Source: Hyphomicrobiales bacterium
GTDB lineage: Bacteria; Pseudomonadota; Alphaproteobacteria; Rhizobiales; Beijerinckiaceae
Assembly: GCA_003963405.1 (NCBI GenBank)
Contig: RXIY01000051.1
Location: forward strand, 1 to 42,655
Direction of reading: 5' to 3'
Length of the DNA: 42,655 bases
This document shows positions 24,305-31,298 of this stretch, piece after piece. Position 1 is the first letter of the stretch. The number at the start of each line of letters is the position of its first letter. The position numbers and the translations under genes were made by a program. The notes below the pieces were generated by a model. That model was given only the letters and a program-made list of their open reading frames with translations, searched no databases and was not told where the DNA came from.

Positions 24305-25038
24305 GCGCCGAGAGCGACGCCGCATCGGCGGGAAAGGCGCCGGATCTGTTCGAGGCGCTCGTCAGCCACGAACGAGGCGACCGGGCGGCGGCGGCGCCCA
24401 GCCTGCGCCCCCGTCTACCATATGTGTTCGGCGCGGAGACGGGCGTCGAAAGTGAAGCGCCCGTCGATCCGGCGGCGCTATCCACGCGCCAGGCGGAGAA
24501 GCCGGCTGCGGGTCCGTTTGTCCCGCCCGCCGCGATCGGCCAGCCGTCGCCAACGATCGCCGCCGTCGCCGGATCAGACCCGCCGCCCCCGGGGTCGGCG
24601 CTGCTCGCTTCTCGTTCCGAGGCGGTGAGGCGGTCGCCGGAGCCGGAGCGGTCAGCGGATCGCAAAAGGCCCGTTGCCCGAGAGGCCGAAGACGCCAACC
24701 GACGCGGCGAGGTCGGAGCGCAGCCGCGTGACCCTGCGAGCCGCGAGCATCGCGTGTTGGAACCGGGGCCGGCGCCTTCGGAGCCGCGCGGCTCGCGCCG
24801 AGGCGAACACATTCTTGCCCGTCCGCCGATCCCGGCGATCCCGCCGATCGCCGCGACGCGGACGGGCGCGGCGCTTTTGCGCAGCGAACCGGTCATCGAG
24901 ATCAGCATTGGCCGTATCGACGTGCGCGCAGCGCCCGGACAGCAAGCGGCGCCGGCCGTGCGGGCGGCGCCGGCGCAGCCCCGGGACGACCGGCTCGCCG
25001 CCTATCTCGACCGGCGATCGCGTGGAGCCCGCTCGTGA
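24301..25038 (+). CDS. Disordered eCIS accessory protein with conserved C-terminal motif
   Basis: The 245-residue protein starts at the ATGA overlap. Most of it is rich in Pro, Ala, Arg, Glu and Ser and probably disordered. The only ordered-looking part is near the C-terminus (about 195-215): V-I-E-I-S-I-G-R-I-D-V-R-A. That short motif recurs, in my recollection, in the proteins placed just before DUF4255 genes in many eCIS loci, so the position fits. It may act as a linker or assembly factor, but nothing in the sequence shows a catalytic role. A longer frame reading through it from 23851 is only the extension of this frame into the upstream gene. Confidence 0.7.
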   Translation: MSAESDAASAGKAPDLFEALVSHERGDRAAAAPSLRPRLPYVFGAETGVESEAPVDPAALSTRQAEKPAAGPFVPPAAIGQPSPTIAAVAGSDPPPPGSALLASRSEAVRRSPEPERSADRKRPVAREAEDANRRGEVGAQPRDPASREHRVLEPGPAPSEPRGSRRGEHILARPPIPAIPPIAATRTGAALLRSEPVIEISIGRIDVRAAPGQQAAPAVRAAPAQPRDDRLAAYLDRRSRGARS

Positions 25039-26351
25039 GCAGTCCCCTCGCCATCGCTGCGGTCACCGCAATCCTCAAGGACTTGCTGAACGAGGGGCTG
25101 ATCAACAACGATCTGTCGCCGGTCGGGAGCTTCACGGTCAGCGCGCTCCCGCCGGACCGGATCACGACGGGCGAAACCGAAACCAGCCGGCTCAACCTGT
25201 TTTTGTATCAGGTCACGCCCAATCTCGGCTGGCGCAACGCGCAACTGCCCTCGCGGGACGCGCGGGGCGCGCGGCTTTCCAACCCGCCCCTTGCGCTCGA
25301 TCTCCACTACCTGCTCACCGCCTACGGCTCGGTCGACCTCAATGCGGAAGTCCTGCTCGGCTTCGCGATGGATCTCCTGAACGAGACCCCCGTGCTGACG
25401 CGCGACATGGTGCGCCGGTCGCTGACGCCGCAGAATCCGACGCCGGTCAACCTCATTCCTCCGGACCCGCAGGGGCGAACCGCGATCGACCTGGCCGACC
25501 AGATCGAGACGCTCAAGATCATTCCGCAGTATCTCAGCGCCGACGAACTGTCGAAGCTTTGGACCGCCATGCAGGCGCGCTACCGGCCGACCGTCGCCTA
25601 TCAGGTGACGACCGTGATCATCCAGGGGACGCGGCCGACCCGCAGCCCGCTGCCTGTGCTCAGCCGGGGGCAAGGCGATCGGGGCGTGTCGACGCAACCT
25701 TCGACCGCCGCCCCCCTGCCCGCGTGGCCAACCCTCGCCGGCATCGAGATTGCGCCGGCGGCGGGCGAGGGACCGCGCGCCAGCGCCGAAATGGGCGACA
25801 GGCTGACGCTGCGCGGCGCGCTGCTCGAGGGCGACGTCGTCACCGCCGAATTCCGGCACCAGCGGCTGGCCGACCCGCTCGAACGCGTCGCGACGCCCGC
25901 GGCGGACGGCGCCAGCGCGAGCGTCGCCCTGCCCGACGCCGCGGCGGCCGCGGCCGACTGGCCGGCCGGAACCTATGGGGTGGCTCTCAGGATCGAACGC
26001 GCCGGCAAGGCGACAAGGCGCACGAACGAGCTTGCGATCGTTCTGGCGCCCCGGCTGAAGCCCCCGCCGGCGCTCGCCGCGCCCGGCGGCCAGCGGATCC
26101 TGACGATCAACGTCGCGCCGCAGATATGGCCGGGTCAGCGCGTCGACGTGCTCGTGGGCGACAATCCCTTCCAGATCGCCGTCGCGGCGAAGACGGGCAC
26201 GGTCGCCGTGCCGGCGCCGGGCCTCGCCCCGTCGGACACGCCGCTGCCGGTGCGCCTCCGGGTCGATGGCGCCGAGAACAATCTCGTGCGCGATCGAATG
26301 GCGCAGCCGCCGCAGTTCGATCCGCAGCAGACCGTGACGGCGCCGCCATGA
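25035..26351 (+). CDS. DUF4255 protein, Pvc16/Afp16-like tail terminator
   Basis: A GTG start overlapping the upstream stop gives 438 residues. The N-terminal 190 residues match DUF4255: A-V-T-A-I-L-K-D-L-L, then R-L-N-L-F-L-Y-Q-V-T-P-N-L-G-W-R-N and L-D-L-H-Y-L-L-T-A-Y-G. In Afp and PVC particles this domain caps the tube and sheath end. After a Pro-rich linker (about 200-240) there are two beta-rich Ig-like stretches, making this protein longer than the plain cap. ATGA-type overlaps on both sides show translational coupling to its neighbours. Confidence 0.9.
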   Translation: MSSPLAIAAVTAILKDLLNEGLINNDLSPVGSFTVSALPPDRITTGETETSRLNLFLYQVTPNLGWRNAQLPSRDARGARLSNPPLALDLHYLLTAYGSVDLNAEVLLGFAMDLLNETPVLTRDMVRRSLTPQNPTPVNLIPPDPQGRTAIDLADQIETLKIIPQYLSADELSKLWTAMQARYRPTVAYQVTTVIIQGTRPTRSPLPVLSRGQGDRGVSTQPSTAAPLPAWPTLAGIEIAPAAGEGPRASAEMGDRLTLRGALLEGDVVTAEFRHQRLADPLERVATPAADGASASVALPDAAAAAADWPAGTYGVALRIERAGKATRRTNELAIVLAPRLKPPPALAAPGGQRILTINVAPQIWPGQRVDVLVGDNPFQIAVAAKTGTVAVPAPGLAPSDTPLPVRLRVDGAENNLVRDRMAQPPQFDPQQTVTAPP

Positions 26352-28465
26352 ACGAGACGAGCGCCTTCGCAGGGAACAACAGCGCCTTTCTTCAGGCCGG
26401 GCTCCATTGGCTGCGTCTGCTGCTGGAAAATCGCGCCAGAAAGCTTCGCCCGCCGCAGCCCGTCCCTGCGCCGGCGGAGCCGCCGCCGCCGCGCCCTCGG
26501 CGCCTCTTTTGGATCGACTGGGCGTCGGACGCCGCCGCCGAGGTTTGCCAGCCCTGCCCGCGCGCTCCGCCCGCCGAGGATACGCCCGAGGGAGCGGCGG
26601 CGAAATTCGAGGAGGCGGCGCAAAGGCGACCCAGACCGGCCCTGGCGGCGCTGTCGCAATGGTTCGGCCTTTCCGCCTTCGAGCGCAACGTGCTGCTCCT
26701 GTGCGCGGCGATGGAGCTCGATCCGCGCTTCCCCGCGCTGATCGCCGGAGCGCAGGAGGCGCCCGTCGTCGCGGCGCCGACGTTCGGCCTCGCGCTCGAT
26801 TTGTTCGACGCGCCGAGCTGGGATGCGCTTTCTCCGACGCGGCCGCTGCGCCGCCATCAGCTGATCGAGGTGCACCAGTCGGGCGCCGCCGCGCTGATCG
26901 CCGCGCCGCTGCGGATCGACGAACGGATCGCGGCCTATATCAAGGGGCTCGACTATCTGGACGAGCGGCTGCTCGAAATCGCGGAGCCCGTCGCGCCGCC
27001 GCCCCTGCCCTTGCCTCCCTCGCACGAGGCTCTCGCCCGTCGTGTCGAAAACTGGATCGCCCGCGGCCAGCCGACGACGCTGGTGGAGCTCGTCGGACGC
27101 GACAGGGCGTCGAAGCGCGACGTGGCGGCCGCCGCGCTCGCCGCGAATGGGATTGCGCTGCTCGAAATCCCCTTCGCCAGGCTGCCGCGCGACGCCGACG
27201 CGATCGAGCGTTTCGCGAACCTTTGGGAGCGCGAAGGTTTGCTGACGCCGATTGCGCTGCTCGTCGCGCCGCCGGGCGCGGAGCCGGCGGGCGGAGAACC
27301 GCCGGAGGCGGCGCGCCCGGCGCCCGGCTGGGACTGGCTGCTCAAGCTGGCTGGAATCGTCATTCTGGATGTTGGCGCGCCGGGCGCTGATCCGGCTGCA
27401 CATCTCCTCGAAATCGGCGCCCCGACCGTGGCCGAGCGGCGGGCGCTCTGGGCCGAGGCGTGGCCGGAGGGCCCGGAGCCTGACGCGGAGGCGCTCGAAC
27501 GCCTTGCCGGCGAATTTACCCTGCCGGCCTCGCGCATCCGGCTCGCCATCGACGGCGCCGCGGCTGAGGCCGGCGGCGCGCCTGACGTCGAGCGGCTGTG
27601 GAGCTGGTGCGTGCGGCGCGCGGGCGGCGCGCTGGAGGGGCTTGCGGAGCGCATCGCGCCGCGCGCCAAGATCGATGAAGTCAAGCTGCCGGCGCAGGAT
27701 CGAGAGCAGCTCGACCGGCTGATCCGCCACGCCCGCACCCGCGGCGCGGCGCTCGACGCCTACGGATTTTCGGCCATGGCCAACCGGGGGCTCGGTCTCG
27801 CCGCCCTGTTCCATGGCGAGAGCGGCACCGGCAAGACCATGGCCGCCGAAGCCGTCGCCCGGGAGCTGGGTCTCGCGCTTTTCCGGGTCGATCTCGCTTC
27901 GATCATGAGCAAATACATCGGCGACACGACCAAGAAGCTGCGCGGCGTCTTCGACGCGGCCGAAGGCGGCGGCGTCATGCTTCTGTTCGACGAGGCCGAC
28001 GCGGTTTTCGGGCGGCGCAGCGAGGTCAAGGACAGCCACGACCGCTTCGCCAACATCGACATCAATTATCTGCTGACGCGGATGGAGGCTTTCGGGGGCG
28101 TCACCATCCTCGCCACGAACATGAAGCATGCGCTCGATCCGGCTTTTCTGCGCCGGCTGCGGTTCGTGATCGGCTTCGGTTTCCCCGGGGCCGCGGAACG
28201 CGAGGCGATCTGGCGCGACGTATTTCCGAAGGCGGCGCCGGTCGAGCCCCTCGACTATGCGGCGCTGGCGCGGTTCCCGCTCACCGGCGGCAGCATCTTC
28301 AACGCCGCCCTGGGCGCCGCGCATGAGGCGGCGGCCGAGGGCGGGCCGATCGCGATGCGGCACATCCTCACCGTGGTTCGGGCCGAATTGCAGAAGCTCG
28401 AACGACCCATACCCGAACGGGAATTCGCGCTTCTGCGCGAGGTGACGGCGAAGGCGGGACAATGA
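26348..28465 (+). CDS. AAA+ ATPase of the injection system (Pvc15/Afp15-like)
   Basis: The ATG overlaps the DUF4255 stop and gives 705 residues. An N-terminal region of about 450 residues, with a Pro-rich segment at 38-53, is followed by an AAA+ core: Walker A G-E-S-G-T-G-K-T at about 490-497, Walker B L-L-F-D-E-A-D-A near 545 and sensor T-I-L-A-T-N near 588. Arginines in F-L-R-R-L-R are further typical core elements. Every eCIS locus has such an ATPase; it is thought to help assemble or remodel the particle or to load cargo, and it is not the engine of contraction. The next small gene again starts on its stop codon. Confidence 0.93.
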   Translation: MNETSAFAGNNSAFLQAGLHWLRLLLENRARKLRPPQPVPAPAEPPPPRPRRLFWIDWASDAAAEVCQPCPRAPPAEDTPEGAAAKFEEAAQRRPRPALAALSQWFGLSAFERNVLLLCAAMELDPRFPALIAGAQEAPVVAAPTFGLALDLFDAPSWDALSPTRPLRRHQLIEVHQSGAAALIAAPLRIDERIAAYIKGLDYLDERLLEIAEPVAPPPLPLPPSHEALARRVENWIARGQPTTLVELVGRDRASKRDVAAAALAANGIALLEIPFARLPRDADAIERFANLWEREGLLTPIALLVAPPGAEPAGGEPPEAARPAPGWDWLLKLAGIVILDVGAPGADPAAHLLEIGAPTVAERRALWAEAWPEGPEPDAEALERLAGEFTLPASRIRLAIDGAAAEAGGAPDVERLWSWCVRRAGGALEGLAERIAPRAKIDEVKLPAQDREQLDRLIRHARTRGAALDAYGFSAMANRGLGLAALFHGESGTGKTMAAEAVARELGLALFRVDLASIMSKYIGDTTKKLRGVFDAAEGGGVMLLFDEADAVFGRRSEVKDSHDRFANIDINYLLTRMEAFGGVTILATNMKHALDPAFLRRLRFVIGFGFPGAAEREAIWRDVFPKAAPVEPLDYAALARFPLTGGSIFNAALGAAHEAAAEGGPIAMRHILTVVRAELQKLERPIPEREFALLREVTAKAGQ

Positions 28466-28743
28466 AGGTGCGGCTTCACATAGATGCGCTGTCGATTGAG
28501 GCGGACTGGCCGCGCGCCGGCCGCGCCGATTTCGCCGAGGCGCTGCGGGCGGCGTTGGAAGGGGAGCTGACCAGGGCGGCGCGCCGCGGCGCTTTCGGGC
28601 CCGCCCGCGTCGAACCGCATCGCAGGCTGACGATTCCGGCGCTCGCCCTGTCGGAGCCTCGGGACGCGGGCGCGCGCGTCGCCCGCGCCGTCGCCGGCGA
28701 GATTGCGCCGCCGGCCGCGCCGGGCCAGGGGAAAACGCGATGA
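28462..28743 (+). CDS. Small hypothetical eCIS protein
   Basis: A 93-residue protein between the ATPase and the first cargo gene, with overlap at both ends (ATGA). The N-terminal 20 residues form a beta-strand-like stretch (V-R-L-H-I-D-A-L-S-I-E-A), followed by an Ala/Arg-rich helix and a Pro-rich tail. No known domain was recognised. The coupling to the cargo gene suggests it could be a cargo adaptor or an assembly factor, but that is inference from position only. Confidence 0.7.
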   Translation: MKVRLHIDALSIEADWPRAGRADFAEALRAALEGELTRAARRGAFGPARVEPHRRLTIPALALSEPRDAGARVARAVAGEIAPPAAPGQGKTR

Positions 28744-31298
28744 ACGGGCGAAGCTTCGTCGCGCGGCGGGCCGCCGCTTCGCCGTCGCCTGCGGCCGTCA
28801 CGCTCCGGCGCAAATGCGCCTGCGGGGAAACCGGGGGAAATTGTCCGCGCTGCGCCTCGAAGCGCATGACGCTACAGCGTCACGGGACCGGCCGCGCCCC
28901 TGCCCCGCGCATGGCGCCCGGCGAGATGGTCGGCGACGTCCTGCGCGCCTCCGGCGAGCCGCTGCCGACCGCGACGCGGGCCTGGATGGAGGATCGCCTC
29001 GATCATGATTTCTCGGGCGTTCGCATCCACGCCGACGCGCGGGCGCGCCGCTCCGCCGCCGCCGTCGACGCGCGCGCCTATACGGTCGGCGAGCATGTCG
29101 CGCTCGGCGAACCCCGACCAGACTTCGAGTCTCCCGCCGGGCGGCGGCTCCTCGGCCACGAACTCGCTCATGTGGTGCAGCAATCGCGCGGCGGCGTCGG
29201 CGCCGGGATCGATCCCGACCCCGCCCTGGAAAGTGAGGCGCGTCAGGTCGGAGACGCGATTGCGGCGGGACGGCGGGCGCATGTCGGCGGCGCCTCGCCG
29301 CCTGTCCTCGCGCGAGAGCCGAAACGGCCGTCGAAGCCTCCGCGGGAGGCGGCCGCGCAAGGCTCTTCGCTCGACGACTATCTGCGCGAGATGGACGAAA
29401 ACGAGGCGCTGCTCGCCAGGGAGAATTACGCCGACGCCACCTACACCCGGGTTTCCGAGTCGATCGTCGTCGACGGCGTCCCCATCGCCGACCGAACGGG
29501 AATTTACGATTCGAGCGGTCTCTACACCGCGAAAAATCCGGAGCTCGACGAGATCGTGGCCCTCTACCGCCAAGCGGCGGGGAGGGACGCGGCGCGCCCG
29601 TCTTCCATCGACAGCCACACGGCGACGCAAAAAGCCGGCGACGAGGGGCCGCTCGTCGGCAACGAGATCATCATCATCCACGACGTGGCGACGGAGGCCG
29701 AGAAGTCGCGGCGCGCCGGTCTGTCGCCCAACATTCAGACGTTCGACGAGTTCAAACGGATCTACCAGAAAGAGCACGGAACGGCCGAGGGAGCCGAGCA
29801 GGCCTTCTTCGCCTATCACGACGCGGAGTCGGCCAAGTTGTTCGAGGGCTATCGCCGCATCGACGCGGCGGCGGGCGCCGTCAACTGGATCGCAGGCGCG
29901 ACGGTCGGGGTCGTCGCAAGCGGCTTCGATCCCGTCGCCGTTTTCGGACCCATGGCTGTGGGCAAGGGCGTCGAGCTGGGCGCGCGAGCCGTGGGCGTCG
30001 ACAAGGAGACCGCGAGCGCCTTTGGCGATCTCGCCGAGTTTGGCGCCGGCTTCGCCATTCCGTCGCTCGCGCATGGTTCGCCGACGACGGGGAGCGCCGC
30101 GCGGGCCGAGGCGAAGTCGGCCGGCGTCGCGACGCGGGCCGCCGAGCGAGAGACTGGCGCGCTCGAGACTGGGACGCTCGAGTCTGGGGCGGGCAAGTCG
30201 CCGCTCGGCGCGCCGAACCCCGTCGACGCCGGGTCGGTCGAGACCATCGAGCGGCAGGCGCCCAGGACCAGGCCCGCCGGGGATCCGGGGGCGCCCTCCG
30301 TGAAGCCTCCGTCTCCCGACGCAGACGTCGCCCATAAGCCGCTCGCCGAGCCCGAGCCGCTGGGCGACGGACACCATACGCAGATCACTGCGCGAGGCGT
30401 CGAAAGATGCAGCCCTGAGCCGTGCCCCGTCCTGCGTGTGGCCTATCAGAAGGAGCTCGCCGCCGACCCCGCGCTTCAAAAGGAAATGAAGCGGCTCGAC
30501 GCCTTGAGCGCCATCGCCGCCGCGCAGGAACGGAGCGGCAAGCTCGATCCCGCCTTCGTCAAGCGGATCAACCGGGAGGGCGCGGAGCTGGAGCGCAAGC
30601 TCGCGGCGATGCGGGCCGGCGTCGCGCCCGCCCCCCGGCCGCCGGCAGGGGGCGCGGCAGGGGGTGCGGCAAGGGCCGCGAAAGTCGCCGGGCGGCCCGG
30701 AATTCCCTCGCCCGAGGGTTTCGTCGACGAAGCGATTGCTCGATTGGACGATCCGGACGCCTTCTCGCTCCACGTCGGCGAGAAAGCCGCGGAAAAGATC
30801 AAGTCGGGAGAGAAGCCCTTCGTGCTCGATCAGCCGGTCACGCGCGGCGACATCGACGAACCGCTGGCCGTCGGCGCGCCGGGAGTGAAGCCCCAGCGCG
30901 CCGTGGATCGCGCCCTCGACCCGCACAACCGGCAGTTTCTCGATCCGGCCACCAATCGTCGCACGAAATATCTGGGCACGGACCCGCGCGACGTTGCACG
31001 CGGCCGTCAGAAGCTCGATCCGGTGTCGCTGAAGGACGACCCCGACGCCCTCTTCACCCGCCGCTTCGACGAAACGACGGAGATGGCCAAGATCTTCGAC
31101 GAGGCCGTCAACAGCGTTCAAAACAAGGGCAAGATGTCGCCCACCGAGCTCAAGAACGCCATCAATCGCAAGGTGTCGTCCATCATCAAGGAGGGGGCCT
31201 CGACCGAAGCCCACACGGTGCGCGACGTCCTCGTCAGCAAGGGTTTCGTCTATCGGGAAAACGTCGGCTGGGTGGCCGGAACGGGGGCGGCGCCATGA
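28740..31298 (+). CDS. DUF4157 putative cargo/effector 1
   Basis: An 852-residue protein. The head (about 22-47) has C-A-C-G-E-T and C-P-R-C, a likely zinc-binding ribbon also found in effector 2. The DUF4157 domain (about 75-155) has D-F-S-G-V-R-I-H and the HExxH-type sequence G-H-E-L-A-H-V-V-Q-Q at about 139-148, a predicted metallopeptidase motif. A helical region with a Gly/Ala-rich hydrophobic stretch (about 380-440) and a low-complexity linker follow. Next is the module C-S-P-E-P-C-P-V (about 560), then a C-terminal region of about 230 residues of unknown type (for example R-R-F-D-E-T-T-E-M-A-K). DUF4157 is strongly associated with eCIS cargo, so delivery by this particle is likely; the toxic activity is unknown. 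Confidence 0.85.
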   Translation: MNGRSFVARRAAASPSPAAVTLRRKCACGETGGNCPRCASKRMTLQRHGTGRAPAPRMAPGEMVGDVLRASGEPLPTATRAWMEDRLDHDFSGVRIHADARARRSAAAVDARAYTVGEHVALGEPRPDFESPAGRRLLGHELAHVVQQSRGGVGAGIDPDPALESEARQVGDAIAAGRRAHVGGASPPVLAREPKRPSKPPREAAAQGSSLDDYLREMDENEALLARENYADATYTRVSESIVVDGVPIADRTGIYDSSGLYTAKNPELDEIVALYRQAAGRDAARPSSIDSHTATQKAGDEGPLVGNEIIIIHDVATEAEKSRRAGLSPNIQTFDEFKRIYQKEHGTAEGAEQAFFAYHDAESAKLFEGYRRIDAAAGAVNWIAGATVGVVASGFDPVAVFGPMAVGKGVELGARAVGVDKETASAFGDLAEFGAGFAIPSLAHGSPTTGSAARAEAKSAGVATRAAERETGALETGTLESGAGKSPLGAPNPVDAGSVETIERQAPRTRPAGDPGAPSVKPPSPDADVAHKPLAEPEPLGDGHHTQITARGVERCSPEPCPVLRVAYQKELAADPALQKEMKRLDALSAIAAAQERSGKLDPAFVKRINREGAELERKLAAMRAGVAPAPRPPAGGAAGGAARAAKVAGRPGIPSPEGFVDEAIARLDDPDAFSLHVGEKAAEKIKSGEKPFVLDQPVTRGDIDEPLAVGAPGVKPQRAVDRALDPHNRQFLDPATNRRTKYLGTDPRDVARGRQKLDPVSLKDDPDALFTRRFDETTEMAKIFDEAVNSVQNKGKMSPTELKNAINRKVSSIIKEGASTEAHTVRDVLVSKGFVYRENVGWVAGTGAAP

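Noticed and set aside
24674-26347. N-terminal extension of the AAA+ ATPase frame to 24674
   Set aside because: It overlaps two well-supported genes in another frame; the ATG at 26348 with stop/start overlap is the real start.
30422-31294. Extension of the cargo 2 frame to 30422
   Set aside because: It lies inside cargo 1 in another frame; the C-A-C-G-E-T head follows the ATG at 31295.
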